A DNA stretch of 64,000 nucleotides, taken from positions 2,294,001 to 2,358,000 of the forward strand of contig NZ_CP022752.1 in assembly GCF_002263515.1 (NCBI RefSeq), in the 5' to 3' direction. Source of the stretch: Actinopolyspora erythraea (GTDB lineage: Bacteria; Actinomycetota; Actinomycetes; Mycobacteriales; Pseudonocardiaceae). The notes under the pieces were generated by a model. The model did no database searches. It worked only from the letters and a program-made list of their open reading frames with translations, and had not been told where the DNA came from. Positions 22,686 through 33,591 of this stretch are shown one piece after another (the first letter of the stretch is position 1; every line of letters starts with the position of its first letter). The translations under genes and the position numbers were made by a program.

Positions 22686-22735
22686 GCGGTGGTGGTGCCC
22701 CGTGGAGCCCCTCCGGCGGCGGGAACCACCACCGC
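22686..22735. terminator. bidirectional terminator between convergent genes
   Basis: GCGGTGGTGGT (22686-22696) pairs perfectly with ACCACCACCGC (22725-22735). It lies between hemH and the opposing hypothetical gene and could stop transcription from both sides. Confidence 0.6.
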
Positions 22736-22771
22736 GTGCCCCACGCGGTCCGGGTTCCGCGCGCCGCGTGC

Positions 22772-23545
22772 TCAGTGCTGCTCGGCCCGTTGCCGCAGCA
22801 CCCGCACCATCTCGTCCACCGCCGCGCGTCGGGCGGTTCGCACCGATTCGAACAGCGGACTGAGTGCCTGACTGCGCACCCTGTCCGCCGATGCGGACAC
22901 GGCTCCACCGGGGGCGTCGTCGGTGGCCACTCGCAGGATCGCCTCGAGCTCGGTGGAACGTTGCAGCACCCGTAGGCAGCGTTGTGGCACTCCCCGTGGC
23001 CAGGAGGGTTGGGGACGGGCCGAGACGGATTCGGCGATCTCACCACGAACCCCCGGACGTCGGCGCGAGACGTCCAGCTCGGTCAGCGTGCTGGCGGCTT
23101 CTCGCATGGCCGAGGACATGCCGTGTTCGGCCTCCCCGATCGGGACGTGCTCGGCAGGGGGGAGCTCACCGACCTCGTGGACCGTCCAACGCAGCATCCC
23201 CTCCACGTGCCGTTCCGGGACCAGGCCCAGCCGGGCGTCGGGGAAAACAGCGGCCTCCCCCAGCCGCAGGGCGTGGCGGGAGAACTCGGAGGCGCCGTCG
23301 AGGCCACGCACGTCCCCCGCCACCGGCAACGCGAGACCTCCGGAATCACCCCCGGCCCTGCGCACCGACGCCAGCAGCAGCGCGAGCCCCGCCGGAGGCC
23401 CACCGGGCTCCGGGAGTTCGAGCCGCGTCGCCGTCTCCTCGTCCGCGGCACACACCTGATGAACCTCGGCCCACGCCTGTGCGGCATCGAGCACGTCATC
23501 CGAGGCGGCCGCGCCGTGCAGCCACGCGGACGTCCACACCACCAT
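22772..23545 (-). CDS. conserved hypothetical protein (Rv1486c-position)
   Basis: A 257-residue protein starting MVVWTSAWLHGAAASDDVLD, rich in Ala, Arg and Glu, with no membrane segment or recognised motif. The middle holds LPVAGDVRGLDG and the C-terminal part is helical. The start at 23545 is chosen because homology-like sequence begins there and the longer frame is Arg-rich and unsupported. Orientation opposite to hemH and position match Rv1486c of M. tuberculosis, a conserved actinobacterial protein of unknown function. That identity rests on order, not on alignment. Confidence 0.7.
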   Translation of the reverse strand: MVVWTSAWLHGAAASDDVLDAAQAWAEVHQVCAADEETATRLELPEPGGPPAGLALLLASVRRAGGDSGGLALPVAGDVRGLDGASEFSRHALRLGEAAVFPDARLGLVPERHVEGMLRWTVHEVGELPPAEHVPIGEAEHGMSSAMREAASTLTELDVSRRRPGVRGEIAESVSARPQPSWPRGVPQRCLRVLQRSTELEAILRVATDDAPGGAVSASADRVRSQALSPLFESVRTARRAAVDEMVRVLRQRAEQH

Positions 23546-23699
23546 CGTTGCGCTCGGACATGGCACGTCCACCGACGATACCGACGTGGCCGTGATCGTC
23601 GCCAGCGGGTTGAACCTCCGTCGCGGTCGCATCGCGCGGTGAACGTCACCGCGGCACGTCGCAGGCCTCCGAAGCGCGCGAGGGGATAGACTGATCACC

Positions 23700-24527
23700 G
23701 TGCGTTCGACCGACTACGGCCGCGATGTGCTCGCGACCGGCCGCGACCGGCGCGAGTCCCCTCCCGAGCTGCCCGCCGAACCCGGCACGGTCGTCGAGGA
23801 CGCGACCGGCGAGTTCTGCGGCGCGGTCGTGCGGCTGGAACGCGGCGAGTTCACCAAGCACAACGTGATCCTGGAGGACCGCCACGGGCGCCAGCGTGCC
23901 TTCCCGATGCGCACCGGTGGTTTCCGGTACGAGGGCAGGAAGGTCACGCTCGTTCCCGCCGCCGCGGCTCCGGGCTCCCCGCGCCGGTCGGCCTCGGGAT
24001 CGCTCGCGGTCGCCGACGCTCCGGCGCGCACCGCCCGCGCCAGCCGAATCTGGGTCGAGGGACTGCACGACGCCGAACTGCTCGAACGGGTGTGGGGGCA
24101 CGACCTGCGCGTCGCCGGCGTGGTGGTCGAACCGCTGCACGGGCTGGACGACCTGCCGCGGCGGGTCGCCGAATTCGAGGCCGGCCCCGAGCGCAGACTG
24201 GGGGTCCTGGTGGACCACTTCGTCGCCGGCAGCAAGGAGAGCCGCCTCGCCGAACGGGTCGGCACCGCCGACGTGCTGGTGACGGGGCATCCCTACGTGG
24301 ATGTCTGGCAGGCCGTGTGCCCGGCCGCCGTGGGCATCACCGAATGGCCGGAGGTCGACAGGCGTTACGACTGGAAAACCGGCGTGTGCCACGAACTGGG
24401 GTGGGTGGATCCGACCGAGGGCTGGCGCAGGGTCCTGGCCGGGGTGCGCGACTTCCGGGACCTGCGCCCCCCGCTGCTCGGTGCCGTGGAACGGCTCATC
24501 GACTTCGTCACCCTCGCCGGGGACTAG
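23700..24527 (+). CDS. DUF3097 family protein
   Basis: A 275-residue actinobacterial protein. Recognisable phrases are STDYGRDVLA at the start, WVEGLHDAELLERVWGHDLR in the middle, and LVDHFVAGSKESR, with HPYVDVWQAVCP afterwards. The middle part looks like a TOPRIM-type fold (EGLHD and VDH), which would suggest nucleic-acid or nucleotide handling, but no activity is established. The GTG start has GAGGGGATA upstream. It is divergent from the Rv1486c-like gene. Confidence 0.85.
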   Translation: MRSTDYGRDVLATGRDRRESPPELPAEPGTVVEDATGEFCGAVVRLERGEFTKHNVILEDRHGRQRAFPMRTGGFRYEGRKVTLVPAAAAPGSPRRSASGSLAVADAPARTARASRIWVEGLHDAELLERVWGHDLRVAGVVVEPLHGLDDLPRRVAEFEAGPERRLGVLVDHFVAGSKESRLAERVGTADVLVTGHPYVDVWQAVCPAAVGITEWPEVDRRYDWKTGVCHELGWVDPTEGWRRVLAGVRDFRDLRPPLLGAVERLIDFVTLAGD

Positions 24528-24603
24528 CCCTTTCCCGGCCGGGAACGATCCCGCGAGCCACTTGATCGGTCACAAAAGGGATTCGATCTGTCACCATGGG
24601 TGT

Positions 24604-25044
24604 ATGGCCGCGTTGGTGTGGTTGGTCGCCGGAGTGCTGCTGGTGGCGGCCGAAGTCACTTCCGGCGAGCTGGTGCTGCTGATGCTGGGGCTCGCCGCGA
24701 TGGGCACTGCCGGTGCGGCGGCGCTCGGTGCGCCGCTGTGGCTGGACGCGGTTGTTTTCGCCGCCCTGTCCGGTGGCCTGGTCTTTCTGGTGCGCCCCGC
24801 GCTCAAACGCAGGTTGCTGCGGGAGACGAGCGAGGGGATCGAACCGCGCACGAACGTGGACGCGCTGATCGGCAAGCGCGCCACCGTGGAATCCACGGTG
24901 GATGCTCGGGACGGTCGAGTGCGTATCGACGGTGACGTGTGGTCGGCACGCTCCTTCGACGAGACGCAGGTGCTGGACGTGGGGCGAACGGTGATGGTCA
25001 TGGAGATCTCAGGGGCCGTCGCCGTGGTGTGGGCCGAACCTTGA
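24604..25044 (+). CDS. NfeD-like membrane protein
   Basis: A 146-residue protein with two to three N-terminal membrane helices (about 3-75) followed by a small OB-fold domain (about 85-146: LIGKRATVESTVDARDG, WSARSFDE). Short NfeD proteins work with SPFH/stomatin partners in membrane microdomains. The next gene, 10 bases later, encodes such a partner, and the pair equals Rv1487-Rv1488 by order. Confidence 0.9.
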   Translation: MAALVWLVAGVLLVAAEVTSGELVLLMLGLAAMGTAGAAALGAPLWLDAVVFAALSGGLVFLVRPALKRRLLRETSEGIEPRTNVDALIGKRATVESTVDARDGRVRIDGDVWSARSFDETQVLDVGRTVMVMEISGAVAVVWAEP

Positions 25045-25054
25045 GGAGGCGGAC

Positions 25055-26248
25055 GTGGAGCCTGCCGTGTGGATTGTGCTGCTGGTGGTCGTGCTGCTGG
25101 TGGTCGTGCTGCTGGCCAAGACCGTCCTGGTCGTGCCGCAGGCCACCAGCGCGGTCATCGAACGTCTGGGACGGTTCCGCACCGTGGCCTCTCCGGGGCT
25201 GAACATGCTGTTCCCGTTCCTCGACCGGGTGCGCGCGAAGATCGACCTGCGGGAACAGGTGGTCTCGTTTCCCCCGCAGTCGGTGATCACCCAGGACAAC
25301 CTCACGGTCTCCATCGACACCGTGGTGTACTTCCAGGTCACCGAGTCCCGTTCGGCGGTGTACGAGATCTCCAACTACATCGAGGGCGTCGAGCAGCTGA
25401 CCACCACCACACTGCGCAACGTGGTCGGTGGTATGAGCCTGGAGGAGACGCTGACCTCGCGTGACCAGATCAACAGCCAGCTGCGCGGGGTATTGGACAG
25501 CGAGACCAGCAGGTGGGGCATCCGGGTCGCCCGAGTCGAGCTCAAGGCGATCGACCCACCGCCGTCGATCCAGGACTCCATGGAGAAACAGATGCGCGCC
25601 GACCGGGAGAAGCGCGCCATGATCCTCAACGCCGAGGGGGAACGCGAGTCCGCCATCAAAACGGCCGAGGGGCAGAAGCAGTCGCAGATCCTCGCCGCTG
25701 AGGGGTCCAAGCAGGCCGCGATCCTCAACGCCGAAGGGGAGCGGCAGTCCAACATCCTGCGTTCGCAGGGGGAGCGGGCCAGCAAGTACCTCACCGCCCA
25801 GGGCGAGGCCAAGGCGATCGAGAAGACGTTCGCCGCCGTCAAACGCGCCAAACCCACCCCGGAGATGCTGGCCTACCAGTACCTGCAGACCCTGCCCGAG
25901 ATGGCCAAGGGCGACGCCAACAAGGTCTGGGTCGTGCCCAGCGAGTTCAGCAAGTCGCTGGAGGGCTTCGCCCGGATGCTGGGTACTCCCGACGAGGAGG
26001 GCGTGTTCCGCTACGAGCCACCGGAGCAGGAAGTGCCCAGTGATCCGCCGGAGCAGGACGACCCGTCGGTGGCCAACTGGTTCGACATGGCCTCCAACCC
26101 CGAGGTCGCCGAAGCCGTACGCGCGGCCGAGGCGGTGGCCCGCAAGGAGGTGCCCACCGACCTGAGCAGCACACCGCGCGCGGGTGGTGCGGCAGACCGG
26201 CAGGCGCTCGGCGGGCGCTCCGAGGACGCGGACCACACCGGTGGTTGA
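25055..26248 (+). CDS. SPFH/stomatin-like protein (QmcA type)
   Basis: A 397-residue band-7 protein. The N-terminal membrane anchor (about 5-22) is followed by an SPFH domain (VVPQATSAVIERLGRF to about 185) and a long charged coiled-coil built from repeats such as ILNAEGERESAIKTAEGQ. The C-terminus is acidic and disordered. Such proteins form oligomeric membrane scaffolds. The GTG at 25055 has GAGGAGG overlapping the end of the NfeD gene, so the two are coupled. The counterpart is Rv1488. Confidence 0.93.
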   Translation: MEPAVWIVLLVVVLLVVVLLAKTVLVVPQATSAVIERLGRFRTVASPGLNMLFPFLDRVRAKIDLREQVVSFPPQSVITQDNLTVSIDTVVYFQVTESRSAVYEISNYIEGVEQLTTTTLRNVVGGMSLEETLTSRDQINSQLRGVLDSETSRWGIRVARVELKAIDPPPSIQDSMEKQMRADREKRAMILNAEGERESAIKTAEGQKQSQILAAEGSKQAAILNAEGERQSNILRSQGERASKYLTAQGEAKAIEKTFAAVKRAKPTPEMLAYQYLQTLPEMAKGDANKVWVVPSEFSKSLEGFARMLGTPDEEGVFRYEPPEQEVPSDPPEQDDPSVANWFDMASNPEVAEAVRAAEAVARKEVPTDLSSTPRAGGAADRQALGGRSEDADHTGG

Positions 26249-26401
26249 TTCCCCCGGTTCAGCCCGGGCGGCACCTGCTCTCCGCCGCAGGGCCTGGGTG
26301 GTGCTCGTGCGGCCGCCGCAGGCAGGAGTGCCGTGGACGCGGCGAGGATGTCGGTGGAACGTGTTGGGATGTGCTCACCCGCGAGAGGAGCACCACCCCA
26401 G

Positions 26402-27180
26402 ATGACACGCACCCCGCCACGCCCGGTGAACATGGCCGAGGTGTTTCCGGAACTGGCCGGGATGACCAGAACCACCACCAGGCTGCATCCCCGGCGTGGC
26501 GCCCCGACGGCCGAGCAGAGCTCGGTGGGCGGACCGTTGCTGTGGCCCGCCGAGGAACCGTGGCCGCGTTGCCACGGTTGTCACCACAAACCGAGATTCC
26601 CGACCTGGTCTGCCCGCCGGGCACCGATCTGCTGCAGGTACTGTGGTGCCCTTTCCACCACGAGGACGACTCCGGGACGGAGGTTTACTGGCGCCGCGCG
26701 GCCGACGTCGAGCAGGCGCTGTTTGAGCCCCCGGAGCCGCCCTTGGTGGTGGATGAAGAGTTTGTTCCCTATCCGTGCGTGCTCAATCCGGAGCGGATCA
26801 CCGAATTCCCGCCGTCGCACCTGATTCCGGAGAACCTGGCGGCACGTATCCGCGAGTGGGAGCGGGAACGGCACATGGACTACGACGACGATCTGTCGAT
26901 ACCGCCCGGTTGGAAAGTGGGCGGTTGGGAACCGGTGTGGACGTTCGGCGATCCGATTCCGCTGTGCTGTGAACAGTGCGGGGCCGACGTCGAACCGTTG
27001 TTGATGCTGGAAGGAGGGGATTCCACCCACAGTTGGCGTGCCGTCGAGGACAACGCTGAGCTCGGCGAGGTTCCTGGCCCGGAGAGCCACCCGGGGGTTC
27101 GGATCGGACGCGATTACACGCTGCAGATCTACTGCTGTAGCCGTGACCGCACGCATCCCCGCGTCACCGCCATGCGGTAG
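26402..27180 (+). pseudogene. DUF1963-like gene broken by an internal deletion/frameshift
   Basis: The start (MTRTPPRPVNMAEVFPELAG, ending SSVGGPLLWPAEEPWPRC near 26580) is in one frame. The continuation (PDLVCPPGTDLLQVLWCPFH to the stop at 27180) is in another. In relatives I remember, the two parts are joined by a segment like PMVPVAQLYARDVPDLP, which is absent. A deletion of several tens of bases near 26580-26600, shifting the frame, explains this. The C-terminal part keeps a CEQCGAD motif and normal codon use, so decay is recent. Without alignment, the exact breakpoint is uncertain. Confidence 0.65.
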
Positions 27181-27245
27181 CCCCGTGCTGCTCTCGATCG
27201 CGCCGCCTCCCAGTGAAGGACCGATGAACCCGGAGCTCCGGGGGA

Positions 27246-27869
27246 TCACCGGTCCTCGTTCGACCCGCTGGGCGGCTCGGAGGAAGGGTCCGTGGACTCG
27301 GGGGAGTCAGAGGTGTGGGTGGGCAGGTCGTCGCGGACCGGCGGTTGTGGCCCGTCCACGCTGGAAAGCAGCCTGCTGTCCACGGGGCGCCCCTCGGGGT
27401 CGACGGTCAGCACCGAGACTTCTCCGGTGGTCTCCAGCACGACCGCCTCGATCTGTTCCAGTCGGGTGATGCCCGCCAGTCGCAGTTTCGCGTAGAGGTC
27501 GTTGCGGGTCATCTGCGCCTGATCCAGGTTCTCGCGCAGTTCCCGGGGGCCGTCCATGAGAAGCAGCGGTCGGTTGTCGGAGATCCGTTCGACTCTGCCG
27601 TGCTTGCGCAGGTACGCCAGCAGGCTCTGCGTGGTGAACAGCGCCGCCAGCGCGAACATGCCCTGCAGCAGCGAAACCTCGGAACTGACCGCGGTGGTGG
27701 CGGTGATGGACCCGAACGCCACCGTCGCCGCGTAGTCGAAGTTCGTCATCTGCGAGAACGAACGCAGCCCGGCTATGCGGGAGAACGCGATCAGCGACAC
27801 GTAGATCGACACTGTCGATACCGCCACGAGCGCCAGCGTCTGCCACGAGACGTGCAAACCTGCGGTCAC
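27246..27869 (-). CDS. DUF421 (YetF-like) membrane protein
   Basis: A 207-residue protein with three N-terminal hydrophobic helices and the family phrase AFSRIAGLRSFSQMTNFDYA. The DUF421 cytosolic domain (RPLLLMDGPRELRENL, MTRNDLYAKLRLAGI) comes next, and an acidic disordered tail closes the protein. YetF-type proteins act in Bacillus spore and membrane biology, but no reaction is known. GTG start at 27869. It converges on the broken DUF1963-like gene. Confidence 0.88.
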   Translation of the reverse strand: MTAGLHVSWQTLALVAVSTVSIYVSLIAFSRIAGLRSFSQMTNFDYAATVAFGSITATTAVSSEVSLLQGMFALAALFTTQSLLAYLRKHGRVERISDNRPLLLMDGPRELRENLDQAQMTRNDLYAKLRLAGITRLEQIEAVVLETTGEVSVLTVDPEGRPVDSRLLSSVDGPQPPVRDDLPTHTSDSPESTDPSSEPPSGSNEDR

Positions 27870-28041
27870 CGGGTGCTCCTCGAACGGGCCGGGGGCGACG
27901 AACGATGCGGTTGCCTGTGCAACCTAGCATTGACGTAGGTCACCCGGCTTCTTCTCGGCTGGCAGGTCGCTCACGACGCTTTTCGAACCCCGGGGTGTCA
28001 GCGGGTTGGGCGACGCGCGGACCACCTGGCAGTATCGTGGG

Positions 28042-28491
28042 GTGACCAGCAGCCCCGCGGCAGTGCGCCGCTTGGACGAGCTCGCTCGGCTGCGCCGTGT
28101 CCGGGACCGGATCGACCGGGAGTACGCGCGGCCGTTGGACGTGGCGGCGCTCGCCCGCGGCGTGCACATGTCCGCCGGCCACCTCAGCCGTGCCTTCCGC
28201 CGCGCCTACGGCGAGTCACCGTACTCCTACCTGATGACACGGCGCATCGAACGCGCGATGGCGCTGCTGCGGCGCGGCGACCTCGGTGTCACCGAGGTCT
28301 GCTTCGCGGTCGGCTGCTCCTCGCTGGGCACCTTCAGCACCCGCTTCACCGAGCTGGTCGGCGTGCCGCCCAGCACGTACCGGCGCGACACGGTACGCGT
28401 CACGACCGGGATGCCGGCGTGCGTGGCGAAGCAGGCGGCCAGACCGGTCAGGAATCGAGAAGCGCGGATCACCGATCCGCAACTACTCTGA
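28042..28491 (+). CDS. AraC family regulator, DNA-binding domain only
   Basis: A 149-residue protein consisting essentially of the two helix-turn-helix motifs of AraC/XylS (DVAALARGVHMSAGHLSRAF and VTEVCFAVGCSSLGTFSTRF). No ligand-binding domain is present, as in SoxS or MarA. The GTG at 28042 has only a weak ribosome site, and leaderless translation is possible. The VOC gene starts 5 bases after its stop, and a UvrA-like gene follows; it probably controls that group. Confidence 0.85.
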   Translation: MTSSPAAVRRLDELARLRRVRDRIDREYARPLDVAALARGVHMSAGHLSRAFRRAYGESPYSYLMTRRIERAMALLRRGDLGVTEVCFAVGCSSLGTFSTRFTELVGVPPSTYRRDTVRVTTGMPACVAKQAARPVRNREARITDPQLL

Positions 28492-28496
28492 CCGGC

Positions 28497-28907
28497 ATGA
28501 GCATCACCATCCACGCGAGCTTCCTCCCGCACGAGGACCCCGACGCCTCCCTGGTCTTCTATCGCGACGTCCTCGGCTTCGAGGTCCGCAACGACGTCGG
28601 CAGCGGCGGGATGCGCTGGATCACGGTCGGACCCGCCGAGCAGCCCGGCACGTCCGTGGTCCTCGACCCGCCCGTTGCCGACCCCGGCGTCACCGACGAG
28701 GAACGCCGCACCATCACCGAGATGATGGCCAAGGGCACCTACGCCATGCTCCTGCTGGCCACCGATGATCTCGACGCCACCTTCGAGCGGTTGCGGCTCG
28801 GTGACGCCGACATCGTCCAGGAGCCGGCCGAGCAGCCCTACGGCGTCCGTGACCGCGCCGTCCGGGACCCGGCGGGCAATCTGATCCGCATCCAGCAGCA
28901 GCGCTGA
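28497..28907 (+). CDS. VOC family (glyoxalase/bleomycin resistance) protein
   Basis: A 136-residue single-domain vicinal-oxygen-chelate protein (MSITIHASFLPHEDPDASLV ... FYRDVLGFEVRNDV ... PYGVRDRAVRDPAGNLIRI). It can bind a metal or sequester a small toxic molecule. It lies 5 bases after an AraC regulator in the same direction, so co-transcription is likely. Substrate unknown. Confidence 0.88.
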   Translation: MSITIHASFLPHEDPDASLVFYRDVLGFEVRNDVGSGGMRWITVGPAEQPGTSVVLDPPVADPGVTDEERRTITEMMAKGTYAMLLLATDDLDATFERLRLGDADIVQEPAEQPYGVRDRAVRDPAGNLIRIQQQR

Positions 28908-29109
28908 TCCGTCCGGCCGTGGCGGTGGTGCTCCGCACGGGGCGCATCGGCGCCCTTGCCACGTGACGGGGTCGTCGCGGGATCGACGTACAGCGGGCGA
29001 CGAGCACGGCCAACCGTCGCCGGACAACGACAACACCGGTTGAGGCCGCTCAGCACCGTGCCCGGCCGATGGTGGCGGTTGCCGAGCGCGCAGGACTGAG
29101 GGAGATACG

Positions 29110-31500
<2,391 letters not shown>

Positions 31501-31671
31501 CCGTGGCGGGACGGGAACTCTCGAATCCGCTCTCGTGTCGCGTACCGGGCGGTGAGTCGGTCGCGGGACGGTTTCCGTCCGTGCGCTTCGTGACTGTCGA
31601 GGCCGCTTCGGGGAGGGAACGATTGGACCGGTCTTGGCAAGGGGACGACAAGTGTCGGGTGATAATTAATA

Positions 31672-31701
31672 TTGTCATTTCAGTGTTGAATAAAATAAAT
31701 A
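31672..31701 (+). promoter_or_regulatory. AT-rich promoter-like element, copy C (upstream of terC)
   Basis: TTGTCA (31672) and TAAATA (31696) are 18 bases apart. The spacer holds TTTCAGTGTTGAATAAAA, sharing TGTCATTTCAGT exactly with the element upstream of moxR. It lies about 75 bases before the riboswitch and is the likely terC promoter. Confidence 0.5.
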
Positions 31702-31774
31702 CACAAAGCAACCATCATAACGACGAAAAGACGAACGAATTTGGCGAAGCGGACTAATCATCATCTATACTCAG

Positions 31775-31894
31775 CCGAGAGGGGAGTACTTCCACGCGTT
31801 CACCCGGTCAGTACGGACATCACCACGGTGTCCCCGGGATCGGCCCCACTGTCGGGGTGAAGGAGACCTCGGACGACGTTGTTCGGGAGGTCTC
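31775..31894 (+). ncRNA. yybP-ykoY-like (manganese) riboswitch leader of terC
   Basis: The leader contains GGGGAGTA (31781-31788) and GAAGGAGACCTC (31859-31870), the conserved junction sequences of the yybP-ykoY class, closed by P1 CCGAG (31775-31779) / CTCGG (31868-31872). GAGACCTC (31863-31870) is also perfectly complementary to GAGGTCTC (31887-31894), which contains the terC ribosome site. Pairing of the two would block translation. When Mn2+ stabilises P1 the site would be free. The class is known upstream of TerC genes; the assignment here is by motif, without a covariance search. Confidence 0.75.
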
Positions 31895-31896
31895 GA

Positions 31897-32904
31897 GTGT
31901 CCGGTGTCCCTTCTGCTCTGGCCGCCGCTCCGCAGTCGGTGGGATCGCCCTGGTTGTGGGCGGTCAGCATCGGCGTACTGCTGGTCCTGCTGGTCGCCGA
32001 CTTCGCGGTCACGCATCGCCCGCACGAGGTATCGCTGCGGGAGGCGGTCGGTTGGTCGGTGTTCTACCTGGCTCTGCCGCTGGTGTTCGGACTCGGGCTG
32101 TGGTGGTGGTTCGGTACCGATCAGGCCCTGGAGTTCTTCGCCGGGTTCGTGGTGGAGAAGTCCCTGTCGGTGGACAACCTCTTCGTCTTCATGCTGCTGC
32201 TGACGGCCTTCGCCGTTCCGTCGGCGCTGGTGCAGCGCGTACTGCTCTACGGCATCGTGGGAGCACTGGTGCTGCGCGGGGTGTTCATCGCGATGGGGGC
32301 GGCGCTGCTGCAGGCGGGCACCTGGGCCTTCCTCGTGTTCGGTGCGATCCTGTTCGCCACGGCCGTGAAGATTCTGCGGGAAGCGCTGGGCGGTGACTCG
32401 GTCGAACGGGACGTCTCGCAGATGCGTTCGGTGCGGTTGTTGCGTCGGCTGATGCCCGTCACCGACGAGTACCACGGAGCACGCCTGACAGTGCGGCAGG
32501 CCGGGCGTCGTGCGTTGACCCCGATGACCGTCGTGGTGGTTGCGGTGTTCGCCACCGACGTGGTCTTCGCCGTGGATTCCGTGCCCGCGGTGTACGGCAT
32601 CACCGAGGATCCCTATCTGGTTTTCACGACCAACGCGTTCGCGTTGCTGGGGCTGCGGGCGTTGTATTTCGTGCTGCGTTCCGTGCTGAGTAAACTGGTG
32701 TACCTCAACCACGGGTTGGCGTTGATTCTGGCGTTCATCGGTGTGAAGTTGATGCTGCACTGGGCGCACGGGATCTGGCCCGCCGTTCCCGAGATCACCA
32801 CCCCGGTTTCGCTGTCGGTGATCCTGCTCATCCTCGTGGTGGTGACGGTGGCCAGCCTGCGGTCCGGGAGTCGAGCCGTGGATGAGGCCAGTCACGGGAG
32901 GTGA
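31897..32904 (+). CDS. terC: TerC family membrane protein (probable Mn2+ exporter)
   Basis: A 335-residue membrane protein with about eight to nine helices. The TerC motifs FVVEKSLSVDNLFVF and ATDVVFAVDSVPAVYGIT carry acidic metal-binding residues inside the membrane. TerC/Alx-type proteins export manganese or are linked to tellurite resistance. The GTG at 31897 is preceded by GGGAGG with a 6-base spacing, and that site lies in a riboswitch helix. A 57-residue membrane protein follows directly. Confidence 0.93.
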   Translation: MSGVPSALAAAPQSVGSPWLWAVSIGVLLVLLVADFAVTHRPHEVSLREAVGWSVFYLALPLVFGLGLWWWFGTDQALEFFAGFVVEKSLSVDNLFVFMLLLTAFAVPSALVQRVLLYGIVGALVLRGVFIAMGAALLQAGTWAFLVFGAILFATAVKILREALGGDSVERDVSQMRSVRLLRRLMPVTDEYHGARLTVRQAGRRALTPMTVVVVAVFATDVVFAVDSVPAVYGITEDPYLVFTTNAFALLGLRALYFVLRSVLSKLVYLNHGLALILAFIGVKLMLHWAHGIWPAVPEITTPVSLSVILLILVVVTVASLRSGSRAVDEASHGR

Positions 32905-32906
32905 CC

Positions 32907-33080
32907 ATGCCCATCGGGGTTCTCGTCGAGATCGGCGTCACCGTCTTCGTGGTGGTGACACTGGTGATCACTTGCGTGGTGTTACTGGCGGCCCGACCGC
33001 TGCGGTCCTCACGCGAATCGAACTACCGGCACCGTCGTTCGGGCAGACTGCTGTTTCCACGGGGGCCGAGTGCCGGCTGA
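32907..33080 (+). CDS. 57-residue membrane protein following terC
   Basis: A short frame that begins with ATG 2 bases after the terC stop. GGGAGGTG sits inside the terC end as its ribosome site. One hydrophobic helix (EIGVTVFVVVTLVITCVVLL) is followed by a strongly basic tail ending RGPSAG. That arrangement predicts a single-pass protein with its C-terminus in the cytosol. The spacing implies translational coupling with terC, so a role in metal export or as a regulator of TerC is possible. No family recognised. Confidence 0.6.
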   Translation: MPIGVLVEIGVTVFVVVTLVITCVVLLAARPLRSSRESNYRHRRSGRLLFPRGPSAG

Positions 33081-33443
33081 GTGATGTCGAGGCGACCTCG
33101 GCCAGTTGGGTCGAGGTCTCGCCCGCGGGGGATCGGGACCGCTCGGTGCGGGGTATGCGGTCCACCTGTTCCGGACTGGTGTACGCCTCCGCACTGCCGA
33201 ACGAGCGCACCGCTGAAAGCGGGTAGGGCGGACGTGTGGAAATCTCCCGCCAGCTTCTTCGAACGGGGTGGGCGTAGTTCTCAGGCCACCACGAGCAGCC
33301 GCGAGATAAGGGGGTACTGGTTGGTTTTGGCGAGGTAACCGCGGACGGTGGGTGGAGCATGCCGAAGGGGTCGGCGATCTCCTGGGGCGGATTTCCCGAG
33401 AGCGTGAAGCTGCTGGTCAGTTCGGTGGTGTGCGTTGGTCGGG

Positions 33444-33470
33444 GCGCGGACGCCACGACGGCGTCCGCGC
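33444..33470 (-). terminator. hairpin downstream of the desaturase remnant
   Basis: GCGCGGACGCC (33444-33454) and GGCGTCCGCGC (33460-33470) form a perfect 11-base stem with a 5-base loop. It lies on the 3' side of the minus-strand desaturase fragment and is probably its old terminator. Confidence 0.5.
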
Positions 33471-33591
33471 TGGGCGAAAACCACCCGAGCACGGTTTGCC
33501 GACGTTCACGGGCACGACGCGCTCGGGCGCGGGGTCGATGCTTATTTGCTTGTGTGGGTGGTTGGGGTGTCGTTATTTGTTCAGTGGGGTG

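Noticed and set aside
24532..24545. Palindrome TTCCCGGCCGGGAA after the DUF3097 gene
   Set aside because: It has no loop, so it makes a poor hairpin, and no regulator match is evident.
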